From the NCBI GenBank assembly GCA_031276175.1, contig JAISNP010000109.1, forward strand, positions 20,208 through 84,207: a DNA stretch of 64,000 nucleotides. The letters run 5' to 3'. The position numbers were made by a program, and so were the translations under genes. The notes under the pieces are model-generated. The model searched no databases. It was not told the origin of the DNA and worked only from the letters and a program-made list of their open reading frames with translations. This DNA comes from Tannerella sp. (GTDB lineage: Bacteria; Bacteroidota; Bacteroidia; Bacteroidales; Tannerellaceae). Positions 9,283 to 18,592 of the stretch are shown one piece after another; position 1 is the first letter of the stretch, and each line of letters opens with the position of its first letter.

Positions 9283-10716
9283 ATGAAGAAAATTGTTTTG
9301 ATACTTGTATCAGCCACATTGCTGGCATCATGCGGAAAACTGTTTTCCGGCGACGGCAGCGAATTGACAGGAGTCAAACTGGCGTCGTTCGCCGAGCCTG
9401 CACCTTACGGAATGGTATTGATTAAACGCGGTTCGTTTGCGATGGGCCCTGCCGACAATGACAGCCTCTGGGGCTTCAATGCCGGAACGAAAGGCGTCTC
9501 CTTCGAAGCGTTCTGGATGGACGAAACGGAAATCACAAACGCCAAATACCGACAATTCGTATATTGGGTGCGCGATTCCATCATCCGTACACGTCTGGCA
9601 GACCCGGCCTACGGCGGGAACGAATTGTTTATGATTACGGAAGACAGATACGGAGACCCCGTCACCCCGCATCTGGATTGGAACCGCCCGATTCCCTGGC
9701 GCCGAGCCAACGAAGACGAACTGCGTGCCATCGAAAGCGTCTATTACACGCACCCCGTAACAGGCGAACGGAGTCTGGACAAAAACCAGATGAACTACAA
9801 ATACGAATGGTTCGACCACACCTCTGCCGCACTGCGCCGCAACAATCTGAATCCCGCCGACCGCAACAGAAATACGGACATCCCGTTCAACCCGGAGGAA
9901 GTGGTAATGATTTCGAAAGATACGGCATACATCGACGACAACGGCAACGTGATCAACACGACCGTTACGCGCCCGCTCGGCTCGCCGTTCGACTTCCTGC
10001 ATACCCGCATCACCAATATCTATCCCGACGAAACAAGCTGGGTGAACGATTTCAGAAACGCTTACAACGAACCGTATCTGAAACTGTACTTCAATCATCC
10101 GGGATACGACGACTATCCGGTAGTCGGCATCTCGTGGGAGCAGGCCAATGCCTTCTGCGTATGGCGCACGGAATCTTACAAGAAATCGTCGAATCTGCCC
10201 GCCGGACAAGTGATTGAGCCGTTCCGCCTCCCGACGGAAGGCGAATGGGAATATGCGGCGCGTTCCGGAAAAAGCGAAAACAAATACCCGTGGGCGGACG
10301 CATCGTTGCAGAACGAAAAAGGCTGCTTCATGGCAAACTTCAAACCCGGCGACGGAAACTATACGGACGACGGCCATTTGGTTACTTCACGCGTAGCATC
10401 GTTCGCCCCGAACGAATTCGGGCTGTACGACATGGCCGGCAACGTGGCCGAATGGACATCTTCTATCTATACCGAAGCCGGGCTAAGCCAGGTGAACGAC
10501 CTCAACCCCGACCTGCGTTACAGTGCGGCCAAGGAAGATCCCTATGAGATGAAGAAAAAAGTCGTCCGCGGAGGTTCATGGAAAGACGTCGCGCAGTTTA
10601 TCCGTTCCGACATGCGCACGTTCGAATATCAGAATGAAACACGCTCGTACATCGGATTCCGGTGCGTGCGGACGCAGGTAGGTTTTTCGAATGTCAAAGG
10701 GAAAAAGAGTAAATAA
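9283..10716 (+). CDS. porK: type IX secretion lipoprotein PorK/GldK
   Basis: 477 residues with a lipoprotein signal ending LLASCGK, so it should be anchored to the periplasmic face of the outer membrane. The body is a formylglycine-generating-enzyme/sulfatase-modifying fold: AFWMDETEITNAKYRQF, VVGISWEQANAFC, RLPTEGEWEYAAR, YDMAGNVAEW and VVRGGSWKD. In the T9SS this fold is structural rather than catalytic, and PorK forms a large periplasmic ring with PorN. Length and motif order match GldK/PorK. It starts 31 bp after porP. Confidence 0.94.
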   Translation: MKKIVLILVSATLLASCGKLFSGDGSELTGVKLASFAEPAPYGMVLIKRGSFAMGPADNDSLWGFNAGTKGVSFEAFWMDETEITNAKYRQFVYWVRDSIIRTRLADPAYGGNELFMITEDRYGDPVTPHLDWNRPIPWRRANEDELRAIESVYYTHPVTGERSLDKNQMNYKYEWFDHTSAALRRNNLNPADRNRNTDIPFNPEEVVMISKDTAYIDDNGNVINTTVTRPLGSPFDFLHTRITNIYPDETSWVNDFRNAYNEPYLKLYFNHPGYDDYPVVGISWEQANAFCVWRTESYKKSSNLPAGQVIEPFRLPTEGEWEYAARSGKSENKYPWADASLQNEKGCFMANFKPGDGNYTDDGHLVTSRVASFAPNEFGLYDMAGNVAEWTSSIYTEAGLSQVNDLNPDLRYSAAKEDPYEMKKKVVRGGSWKDVAQFIRSDMRTFEYQNETRSYIGFRCVRTQVGFSNVKGKKSK

Positions 10717-10748
10717 TGCGAACTATAATATAATGAAAATAATAAAAC

Positions 10749-12065
10749 ATGGGAAAGTACAGGCGGTATAAGAACAAAATGGAGATGTTTCTCTCCAGCG
10801 AAAGAGGGAAACGTGTGCTGAACTTCTGTTACAGTTGGGGAGCATCCATTGTCGTGATCGGGGCAATGTTTAAGATTGTGCACTTGCCGTATGCAAATCA
10901 GATTCTATGCATATCCCTGATTTGCGAGGCAGTGGTATTCTTTATTTCGGCATTTGAACGGCCGGCGAGCGAATACAATTGGGAAGAAGTATTCCCCGTC
11001 CTCAAGTCTAAAAATCCGCTGGATCGTCCGGACTTCGGCAAAGAAGGCGCTACGTCCGGCGGCGGAGTGATAGTCGGAGGCATGGTAGCCGGCGGCGGCA
11101 TTGTCGGAGGCGACGCTGTCGAAGGTGGTGTTGTCGGAGGCGGCGCTGTTGGAGGTGGTGTTGTTGGTGGTGGCATTGTCGGGGGCGGTGTTGTCGGCGG
11201 TGGCATTGTCGGTGGTGGCATTGTCGGAGGCGGTGTTATTGGCGGCGGTGTTGTCGGAGGACAAGGTGGCGGCGGAACTGTCATTATCGGTAATATCCCG
11301 CAGGGCGGCGACGCAATAGCAGATGGAACAGTAGCGGGAGGAGCAATATCAGGCGGCGCAGTGGGCGGTGGCACGGTTGTCATCGGCGGCGGAGCAACGC
11401 CGGTACAGCGACCCACGCCCGAACAGACTGCCGACGCAGGACTGAAAACGATGGGACTGAACGTTTCCGAAGAAGACGCGCAAACACTCGCCGCCAGTAT
11501 CAAAAAGCTGGGCGAAGCAGCCGAACAGATTGCCAAAATGGCCGATATGACCGAAGCCACCCAATCGTATGTCGAGCAGATTACGACGGTAGCGCAAAAT
11601 CTGGAACGCTTCAACACCGTGGCGCTTTCGCTGGGCGAAGTGTCGGACTCACTGGTCTCCTCGTGCAAAGCCATATCGGGAACGCAAAACGAAGAAAATC
11701 CCGGAGACATGACACCGGGCTACGTGCAGCAGATGGAATACCTGAACGAAAACCTGTCGGAACTGAACAGGTTCTACGAAACACAACTGAACGGACTGCG
11801 TCCGCAAATGGATACGATTCACCACATCAATGCCGGACTGAGCCGCATCCGCGACATGTACGACAGTTCGGTTGTGGACAGCAGCGCTTTCCGCGTCGAA
11901 AACGAACGCATGGCGCAGTTACTCGGACAGCTCAACCAGGTATACAGCCGCCTGTTGCAAGCCATGACGCTCAACGCAAATCCGGGCGGCATACCTTACC
12001 CGCCACAGCAACCGCCTTATCCGGGCGGATACCACCAGTCGCCATATTCCAATCCGGTGCGGTAG
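10749..12065 (+). CDS. porL: type IX secretion inner-membrane protein PorL/GldL with Gly-Val pentapeptide insert
   Basis: 438 residues. Two transmembrane helices at about residues 27-45 and 51-68 surround the family motif GAMFKIVHLP. With PorM this protein makes the proton-driven motor of the T9SS, PorL supplying the membrane channel. The cytoplasmic tail is helical after residue 220 (DAQTLAASIKKLGEAAEQI and following). Between them lies an unusual Gly/Val-rich stretch at residues 104-215, with a run of GG[VIA]VG pentapeptides at about 116-170. Family members are usually near 300 residues, so the insert explains the extra length. The C-terminus is Pro/Gly/Tyr-rich. Confidence 0.92.
   Translation: MGKYRRYKNKMEMFLSSERGKRVLNFCYSWGASIVVIGAMFKIVHLPYANQILCISLICEAVVFFISAFERPASEYNWEEVFPVLKSKNPLDRPDFGKEGATSGGGVIVGGMVAGGGIVGGDAVEGGVVGGGAVGGGVVGGGIVGGGVVGGGIVGGGIVGGGVIGGGVVGGQGGGGTVIIGNIPQGGDAIADGTVAGGAISGGAVGGGTVVIGGGATPVQRPTPEQTADAGLKTMGLNVSEEDAQTLAASIKKLGEAAEQIAKMADMTEATQSYVEQITTVAQNLERFNTVALSLGEVSDSLVSSCKAISGTQNEENPGDMTPGYVQQMEYLNENLSELNRFYETQLNGLRPQMDTIHHINAGLSRIRDMYDSSVVDSSAFRVENERMAQLLGQLNQVYSRLLQAMTLNANPGGIPYPPQQPPYPGGYHQSPYSNPVR
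11058..11393 (+). repeat. in-gene 15-bp repeats encoding Gly-Val pentapeptides
   Basis: Within porL the sequence is built from variants of a 15-bp unit (for example GGTGTTGTCGGAGGC) repeated in register about ten times between 11094 and 11258, flanked by looser Gly-rich DNA. Units differ mainly at third positions, and length changes by whole units would keep the frame. Confidence 0.85.
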
Positions 12066-12101
12066 GGAAACAACATGTCTCAGCAACAAACAGAATAAAA
12101 T

Positions 12102-13667
12102 ATGGCCGGAATATCAAGCAACCCCAATTCGCCCCGTCAGAAAATGATCAACCTGATGTATCTGGTATTTATTGCCATGATGGCGCTCAACGTGTCGTCG
12201 GAAGTACTGGACGGTTTTGAATTGGTGGAAGACAGCCTGCAAAAAACAATTACCCACGCCGCACACCGCAACGAAATCGTGAAGGAGGAACTGGACTTCT
12301 ATTACCGTACCAATCCCGAACGTGTAGGAGAATGGCACAATAAGGGCAGCGAAGTCAAGCGGCAATCCGACGAACTGTACGATTACATTCAGTACCTCAA
12401 GGAACAAATTGTGAAGAAAACGGACGGCAGCGACGGCGACGTGGACAACATCAAGCACAAGGAAGACCTTGAGGCCGCATCGCGCGTCATGCTGGCGCCG
12501 GTCGTGGGCGAAGGCAGGAAGTTGAGGGAAAAGCTCGAATCGTATCGCACCTTCGTGGCGGGAACGGTGGCGGATACGGCAAAGACAGCCGTCATCGAAT
12601 CCGTCCTTAACCTGCGAACCCCGTCGAAAGGCGGCATCACCGCAGCCAATTGGGAGACGGCGCTGTTTGAAAGTATGCCCGTAGCGGCAGCCGTCACGAT
12701 ACTGACCAAACTGCAAAGCGACGTGCGCTACGTCGAAGGCGAGGCGCTGGCCTATATCCTGAGCGGCGTCGACGAAGGCGCCTACCGCGTCAACGACGTC
12801 AAGGCTATGGTCATCCCACAAAGCCAGATTGTCATGCAGGGCATACCCTTCAAAGCGCAGATAGCCCTCGTAGCGATGGACTCGACGCAGCATCCCAGGG
12901 TGTTTGTCAACGGCGCGGAACTGCCCGAATCGGAAAACGGCATGTATACAGGCTCCTCCGCCGGCATTGGCGAGCATAAATTCTCCGGCGAAGTGGTCAT
13001 CAACGGCGCCGACGGCTCGCCCCGCAGCTATCCGTTTGCCGATTCCTACTTCGTGACGGAACAGACGGCAACGATCGCCCCCGTGCTGATGAACGTGCTG
13101 TATGAAAGCATTGACAACGACATCGAGGTCGCCATCCCCGGCGTACCCAGCGGAAGCGTAAGGACAACCATTTCGGCAGGCACGATGAGGCAGAAAAGCG
13201 GCAACGTATGGACAGCCCGTCCACCCTCCGGCGCATCGAAGGTCGACGTCACCCTGTCCGCCGTTTCGGGAGGCCGTTCCATTTCAATGTCCCGTGAATT
13301 TAAAGTACGCCCCCTGCCTCCGGCCACGCCTTTCATTACGTACAAGGATGCCGAAGGCGCCACGCGCAAATTCACGGGCGGTTCCATTGCCAAACGCTAT
13401 CTGGTAGACGCCGGAGGCATCATGGCTGCTATCGACGACGGCATACTCGACGTGCCCTTCACGGTGACAAGTTTCGAACTCGTATTCTACGACTCAATGG
13501 GCAACGCGCTGCCCGAAGTGTCGCAAAGCGCCTCGTTCACCGATCGACAGAAAAACATGATTCGCAATCTGGCGCGCGGCAAACGGTTTTATATCACCAA
13601 CGTCAGGGCAAACGACCCCGGCGGCAAGCAGCAGCGGCTTGCAACCATCGAAGTAATCGTAAACTAA
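12102..13667 (+). CDS. porM: type IX secretion motor protein PorM/GldM
   Basis: 521 residues. After a short cytoplasmic N-terminus (MAGISSNPNSPRQKM) there is one transmembrane helix INLMYLVFIAMMALNVSSEV, the strongest family signature. The rest is periplasmic: a helical first domain and Ig-like later domains (PVLMNVLYESIDNDIEVAIPG region). PorM dimers cross the periplasm and transmit motor movement from PorL to the PorK/PorN ring. It begins 36 bp after porL and 21 bp before porN, inside the por operon. Confidence 0.94.
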   Translation: MAGISSNPNSPRQKMINLMYLVFIAMMALNVSSEVLDGFELVEDSLQKTITHAAHRNEIVKEELDFYYRTNPERVGEWHNKGSEVKRQSDELYDYIQYLKEQIVKKTDGSDGDVDNIKHKEDLEAASRVMLAPVVGEGRKLREKLESYRTFVAGTVADTAKTAVIESVLNLRTPSKGGITAANWETALFESMPVAAAVTILTKLQSDVRYVEGEALAYILSGVDEGAYRVNDVKAMVIPQSQIVMQGIPFKAQIALVAMDSTQHPRVFVNGAELPESENGMYTGSSAGIGEHKFSGEVVINGADGSPRSYPFADSYFVTEQTATIAPVLMNVLYESIDNDIEVAIPGVPSGSVRTTISAGTMRQKSGNVWTARPPSGASKVDVTLSAVSGGRSISMSREFKVRPLPPATPFITYKDAEGATRKFTGGSIAKRYLVDAGGIMAAIDDGILDVPFTVTSFELVFYDSMGNALPEVSQSASFTDRQKNMIRNLARGKRFYITNVRANDPGGKQQRLATIEVIVN

Positions 13668-13688
13668 ATTTCCAAACAAATACAAACT

Positions 13689-14744
13689 ATGAAGCGTATC
13701 TATTTTATACTGGCTCTGGCGATATGCACCCTGACGGCGTCCACGGCGATGCAGGCGCAGGACAACCGCCGCACGCCGCAGGCGCGGAGAGGCGCCGACC
13801 GCAACAGGGAACGAAACGAAGACAAGGCGCCATCCGAACTGACCGCAAGGGCGCAGCAGATGAACGAACTGATGACGCAGGACATAGGACACGCCCGATG
13901 GATGCGTGTAATTTACAGAGACCTGGACCTGCTGAACGAAAAAAACGCCCCGCTGTACTATCCCACTACTCCGGTAAACGGCGTTTCCAACCTCTGCGCA
14001 ACCATCTTCCGCCTCGTGTCCGAAGGCAAACTCCCCGCATACGAATATGTGGACGGATACGAAATATTCGACGAGGCGCATCTGATAGATTTCAAGGAAG
14101 TACTGGATCGTTTCGAAATCATGTACGAAACCGACACCGTCAACAACCGGCAGCATTACGTCGTCAACGAAAGCGACATCCCCTCCCTGGAAGTAAAATC
14201 GCTCTACGCAAAAGAAGCATGGTTCTTCGACCAGAACAACTCGGTCTACGACGTGAAAATCCTCGCCGTATGCCCCTTCATCTACCTGAACCGCGACTTT
14301 GGGGAACAGCGCTCGCCCATGTTCTGGATACGTTACGAAGACCTCCGCCCCTACGTCATGAATACCTATATCATGACCTCGAATATTAACAACGCCAAAA
14401 CGTTTACGATAGACGACTACTTCCGCCTCCGGATGTTCGAAGGCGAAATATTCAAAACGGAAAACCTCCTGAACATCCCTCTCAATGCCTACGTCCCCGA
14501 AGACTCCATCAAGTTCGAACAGGAACGCATCGAAAAGCAACTGGCCGACTTCAAGGAATCGCTGTGGTTCAAGCCGGACACAACCCAGTTGCTTGCCACG
14601 GACAAGAAAGCGAAAAAGGCGAACGCCCGCGCACAAAAAAAGGCGGCTAAAGAAAAAGCGTCCAAACAGACAGACGAAAAACAGTCCAAACAACCCAAAG
14701 CCGAAAAATCGGCGCCCGCGCGCAGCGTCAGACGCGGACGGTAA
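13689..14744 (+). CDS. porN: type IX secretion protein PorN/GldN
   Basis: 351 residues with a signal peptide (MKRIYFILALAICTLTASTAMQA). The central part, from about residue 65 (GHARWMRVIYRDLDLLNEKN) to 300, follows the GldN family, including NAPLYYPTTP and LRPYVMNTYIMTSN. PorN is the periplasmic partner of PorK. After the family domain the protein carries about 45 residues extremely rich in Lys, Ala and Arg, ending in RSVRRGR; this tail has no counterpart I recognise. ribF follows after 16 bp. Confidence 0.93.
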   Translation: MKRIYFILALAICTLTASTAMQAQDNRRTPQARRGADRNRERNEDKAPSELTARAQQMNELMTQDIGHARWMRVIYRDLDLLNEKNAPLYYPTTPVNGVSNLCATIFRLVSEGKLPAYEYVDGYEIFDEAHLIDFKEVLDRFEIMYETDTVNNRQHYVVNESDIPSLEVKSLYAKEAWFFDQNNSVYDVKILAVCPFIYLNRDFGEQRSPMFWIRYEDLRPYVMNTYIMTSNINNAKTFTIDDYFRLRMFEGEIFKTENLLNIPLNAYVPEDSIKFEQERIEKQLADFKESLWFKPDTTQLLATDKKAKKANARAQKKAAKEKASKQTDEKQSKQPKAEKSAPARSVRRGR

Positions 14745-14760
14745 TCGAAAACCGGGAACA

Positions 14761-15723
14761 TTGAGAATCATACGTAATGCAGCGAAAGCGTCGGACCGGA
14801 AATGGGTGGCGACAGTCGGGTTTTTCGACGGCGTACACCGCGGACATCGTTTCCTCATCGACTCAATGTGCGAGCTGGCAGCAAGGAAACGCCTCCACGC
14901 TGCCGTACTCACCTTTCCCGCACATCCGCGCGAAGTGCTGCGGAAAGATTTCGAACCTTCGCTCCTTAACTCATTTGACGAAAAAACGGCGCAACTGGCC
15001 ACGACCGGCATCGACGCCTGCTTTCTCCTCGACTTCACGCCCGAACTGGCCGCTCTGCCGGCGCGCGACTTCATCGCCGGCGTCCTGTCGCAACAATGGC
15101 ATGTCGACACGTTGCTGGTGGGATACGACCATCGCTTCGGGCACAACCGCACCGACGGTTTCGAACAGTACGCGGCGTACGGCCGGGCATGTGGAATGGA
15201 AGTCCTCCGCGCCGGGATCTGCCGCGCCGGCGAAGAAGCCGTCAGCGCCTCCCGCATCCGTCAACTCCTCTCCGAAGGCAACGTAGAAGAAGCCGCGCAA
15301 CTCCTCACCTATCCCTATCCTCTGAAAGGACGCGTCGTACACGGAAGCCGCACGGGGCGCGAACTGGGATTTCCGACCGCCAACATCGAAGCCTCCGACC
15401 GCCGGAAAATCATCCCCGGCGCGGGAGTATACGCCGTCCGCGTATCCCTCTGCGACGGCCGGAGATACAAGGGTATGCTTTCCGTCGGCAACCGTCCCAC
15501 CTTCGGCAGCGAAAAAAACTCCGTCGAGGTACACTTGCTCCACTTTTCGGACACGATTTACGACTGCGAAATCGAAATCGCCTTCATCCGGCGCCTCCGT
15601 GCCAACAGGAAATTCGACACTCCGGCCGCCCTCGCCGCGCAACTCACCGAAGACTGCCGCACGACGGACTTGATATTATCACAACCCATTCTCTCCGGTC
15701 GTGACGGACAGGAGCACGAATAA
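14761..15723 (+). CDS. ribF: bifunctional riboflavin kinase/FAD synthetase
   Basis: 320 residues from a TTG at 14761, chosen because conserved sequence begins right after it (VATVGFFDGVHRGHR); the ORF-track version starting at 14485 overlaps porN in another frame and is not credible. The N-terminal half is the FMN adenylyltransferase nucleotidyltransferase domain. The C-terminal half is riboflavin kinase, with GRVVHGSRTGRELGFPTAN and GVYAVRV. Together they convert riboflavin to FMN and FAD. It probably reads through from the por operon, 16 bp downstream of porN. Confidence 0.93.
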   Translation: MRIIRNAAKASDRKWVATVGFFDGVHRGHRFLIDSMCELAARKRLHAAVLTFPAHPREVLRKDFEPSLLNSFDEKTAQLATTGIDACFLLDFTPELAALPARDFIAGVLSQQWHVDTLLVGYDHRFGHNRTDGFEQYAAYGRACGMEVLRAGICRAGEEAVSASRIRQLLSEGNVEEAAQLLTYPYPLKGRVVHGSRTGRELGFPTANIEASDRRKIIPGAGVYAVRVSLCDGRRYKGMLSVGNRPTFGSEKNSVEVHLLHFSDTIYDCEIEIAFIRRLRANRKFDTPAALAAQLTEDCRTTDLILSQPILSGRDGQEHE

Positions 15724-15801
15724 CACATCATACCTGCATATAATGAAACCATCTCGACATATTCATAATTAATAGGTATTTCCGCATATGTGCGAACCGT
15801 A

Positions 15802-15809
15802 TACTTTTG
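15802..15809 (+). promoter_or_regulatory. -7 element upstream of hmuR
   Basis: TACTTTTG is an exact TAnnTTTG, 47 bp before the hmuR ATG. No clear TTTG occurs 19-23 bp upstream, and no Fur box could be recognised by eye. Confidence 0.45.
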
Positions 15810-15856
15810 CAGCGACAAACAAGCTTACATCCGTATCCCTGAATGAAAAAATCGGA

Positions 15857-17851
15857 ATGAAGAAATATATCGTACTGACCGCTTTTTTACTGTCTGCCGC
15901 CTGTAATGCCTTTTCGCAGTCTTCCGACGCAAGGGCATCCGCCGACAGCGTCCGCCCGTTGGGGATAGACGAACGCACGCATTTCCTGGACGAAGTAGTC
16001 GTCACCGGCACGCTGACCTCCCGGACGCTGAAGAATACCCCGGTGCTGACGCGCGTCATCCCCGGCGCCGACATCCGCCGGTCGGGAGCCGTCACGGCGC
16101 TGGAGGCGCTGGAGAATTTCGTCCCCGGCGTCCACTTTACGCCCAACCCGATGGGCGACAATATCCAAATCGCGGGATTGGACAACAAGTATATCCTTGT
16201 GCTTGTCGACGGCGAACGTCTGGTGAACGAACGCACGGAAAACGTCAACTTCTCGCGCCTGAACGCTTCCGACATCAAGCGAATCGAAATCATCAACGGC
16301 GCATCGTCCGTACTCTACGGCTCGAACGCCATCGGGGCGGTCATCAACATCATTACGGCCGACGTGGATAAACCGCTGCTCGGGTCGGTGCGCGTGCGCT
16401 ATTCCAAATACAACAGTTTTGTGGCCGATGCCACGTTCGGGTTCCGGATAAAGGGGTTTTCTTCGAAGACCACCCTGTCGGCCAAAAACTCGGACGGATA
16501 TACGGCTCGCTCGCAGCCCGGCGAAGACGGACAAACGACGCAGTACACCATGTATCCGTATTCCGACCTCTCGCTCTCGCGGGTCTTCAAATACGAAACC
16601 ACGCGCCTGACCGCCGAACTGAAAGGCGCGTACTACCGCAACGAACAGTGGTTCCTGCACAAATACCAGACGCGGGTGGACGTGAATCACACGCTGGGCG
16701 CAAAAGTGCGCTACACGCCCCCCTCGGCTGCGCATACGCTCACCCTCTCCGGGAACAGCGACAATTACGGCGGACATCAGGTATACAAGATGCGCCGCGA
16801 TTCGTCGGTCTACGTGAACGGCTCGCGCTACACGGCCTTCCGACTGATCGACGCATGGGACGTCACGGACAAAATACAACTCGTGAGCGGCGCGGAAATG
16901 AATCTCGAACATACTTTCAGCTATAACCAGTTCGGGTTCGACCCTGCAAAGAGGCGCGCTTCGAACGCCAACGTCTTCGCGCAGGGCGAGTTCAGGACGG
17001 ACAACGGACTGGAAGCCCTGGCAGGAGCGCGGTATACGCACCATTCGCAGTTCGGCGGATACCTTTCTCCCAAAATCTCGCTGATGTACCGCACGGGCGG
17101 ATTCCGTTTCCGCGGAAATATCAGCAACGGATACAAGGCGCCTACGCTGAAGGAACTCTACATGAACTTCCCGCACAAAATCGGCGAAGACATCCCCTTC
17201 TGGATTATCGGCAACGACGCCCTCGTGCCCGAAGAATCGTGGTACAGGGCTGTTTCGGTCGAATACATCGCGCCCGGAATCAACGCCTCGGTGACGGCGC
17301 ACGACAACTCCATCAGGAATAAAATCAACACAACGCAGTTTTGGGACGAAGCGCTGAGCCGCACGGAGATGAAATACGAAAACGTGGAAGACGCGCGCAT
17401 CACGGGCGTCGACTGCGCGCTGCAATGGGATTTCCTGAAGCGCTTCCACCTCAGAAGCGGATATTCGTTTGCCCACGCCGTCGACGTGGCTACCGGCCGC
17501 CAACTGTCGGGCAACAGCAAGCATACGGCAACGCTAAGCCTGATGTTCGGCAACGCGCGCCTCCCCTTCCTCCCGTCTTCCGACAGCCCCTACACCCTCT
17601 CGCTGCTTGCGCGATTCATGTCGCCGCGGAATTTTTATTCCGTCGATTTGATTACGGGAGAGGTCAACGACGATTCGACCGGCAGCTATTTCATCTCCAA
17701 CTTCGTGTATTCGCAGCAGTTTGCCTTGCACAAAGATTTAAAGGCCGAATTTCAGTTCGGCATCAACAACCTGTTCAACCACGTCAACCGCGATTTCCTT
17801 TCCAACAATCCCGGAAGGATATTTTTCGTCGCTTCGGGAATAAGATTTTAA
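15857..17851 (+). CDS. hmuR: TonB-dependent heme receptor HmuR
   Basis: 664 residues from the ATG at 15857, where a signal peptide begins (MKKYIVLTAFLLSAACNAFSQ); the ORF to 15788 overlaps the promoter. A TonB-box-like EVVVTG is followed by a plug domain (ADIRRSGAVTALEALENFVPG through RIEIINGASSVLYGSNAIGA) and a 22-strand barrel ending in VASGIRF. Gene context (HmuY and HmuS-V downstream) identifies it as the heme/hemoprotein receptor of an Hmu system. hmuY starts 3 bp after its stop. In P. gingivalis hmuY precedes hmuR; here the order is reversed. Confidence 0.88.
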   Translation: MKKYIVLTAFLLSAACNAFSQSSDARASADSVRPLGIDERTHFLDEVVVTGTLTSRTLKNTPVLTRVIPGADIRRSGAVTALEALENFVPGVHFTPNPMGDNIQIAGLDNKYILVLVDGERLVNERTENVNFSRLNASDIKRIEIINGASSVLYGSNAIGAVINIITADVDKPLLGSVRVRYSKYNSFVADATFGFRIKGFSSKTTLSAKNSDGYTARSQPGEDGQTTQYTMYPYSDLSLSRVFKYETTRLTAELKGAYYRNEQWFLHKYQTRVDVNHTLGAKVRYTPPSAAHTLTLSGNSDNYGGHQVYKMRRDSSVYVNGSRYTAFRLIDAWDVTDKIQLVSGAEMNLEHTFSYNQFGFDPAKRRASNANVFAQGEFRTDNGLEALAGARYTHHSQFGGYLSPKISLMYRTGGFRFRGNISNGYKAPTLKELYMNFPHKIGEDIPFWIIGNDALVPEESWYRAVSVEYIAPGINASVTAHDNSIRNKINTTQFWDEALSRTEMKYENVEDARITGVDCALQWDFLKRFHLRSGYSFAHAVDVATGRQLSGNSKHTATLSLMFGNARLPFLPSSDSPYTLSLLARFMSPRNFYSVDLITGEVNDDSTGSYFISNFVYSQQFALHKDLKAEFQFGINNLFNHVNRDFLSNNPGRIFFVASGIRF

Positions 17852-17854
17852 CCT

Positions 17855-18553
17855 ATGAAACATTTATCACCCATATTAAAAGGATTGAAGCGCGCCGCGC
17901 TCGTCGTCGCCGTACTGACGGGGATGGCGGCGTGCCGTATCGACCGCCTTTGGGACAAAGACTTCATGTTCGAAACGGTCGAGCCGCAGGACGGCATGTT
18001 CGTCTACGATTGCAGCAGTTACACCGAGTGGCATTTCTTCTCGTTTGCCGAAGGCGGCGTGATCGGGAAGTGCGACGCCGGCGACGACGCAGCCTGTGAC
18101 ACGTGGCGGAAACGGACGGACTGGGATTTGGCCTTCCACCGCCAGAACGTAAAGACCAACAGCGGCGCGTCGGGAGCAGGGCAGGGGGGGATACTGAAAT
18201 ACGGGCAGGCCGTCTTCGATTTCGACGCCGTGACCGAAGCCCCGGAAGAGGGCTACATGACCGATACGCCCGACTCCATCGTCTACGACATGAGCCGGAT
18301 GACCGTCGGCGACATCGGATACATCCGCACCGGGCTGGCGCAGCCCGTCAAAGACTGGGCGACGCTGACGGACATGATGAACAGCGTATGGACGTACCTG
18401 CAGGCCGTCTTCGTCGTCAGAACCGCCGACGGTAAGTACGCCCGTATTTATCTCCGTAACTTTAAGAACGACATCGGCGTGTCCGGCACCATCACCATGC
18501 AGTACGTCTATCAGGCCGACGGCACAATCAATCTCGATATAAAACAAAACTGA
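17855..18553 (+). CDS. hmuY: HmuY-family heme-binding lipoprotein
   Basis: 232 residues with a lipoprotein signal ending GMAACRI. The family signature is visible in TEWHFFSFAEG, WRKRTDWDLAFHRQNVKTN and the Gly-rich SGASGAGQGG. The C-terminal strands include YARIYLRNFKND. HmuY proteins are surface hemophores that take heme from host proteins and pass it to HmuR. In P. gingivalis two His ligands bind heme, while other homologues use Met; the ligands here cannot be assigned with certainty. Spacing of 3 bp to hmuR indicates cotranscription. Confidence 0.88.
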   Translation: MKHLSPILKGLKRAALVVAVLTGMAACRIDRLWDKDFMFETVEPQDGMFVYDCSSYTEWHFFSFAEGGVIGKCDAGDDAACDTWRKRTDWDLAFHRQNVKTNSGASGAGQGGILKYGQAVFDFDAVTEAPEEGYMTDTPDSIVYDMSRMTVGDIGYIRTGLAQPVKDWATLTDMMNSVWTYLQAVFVVRTADGKYARIYLRNFKNDIGVSGTITMQYVYQADGTINLDIKQN

Positions 18554-18592
18554 TACAGACACATTATTTACTAATCCTTTAATTCTTATTTT

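Noticed and set aside
13494-15257. 587-residue minus-strand ORF antisense to porM, porN and ribF
   Set aside because: All three plus-strand genes have family motifs; composition is low-complexity Arg/Val typical of a shadow frame.
15887-17524. 545-residue minus-strand ORF antisense to hmuR
   Set aside because: Shadow of a TonB receptor with plug and barrel motifs on the plus strand.
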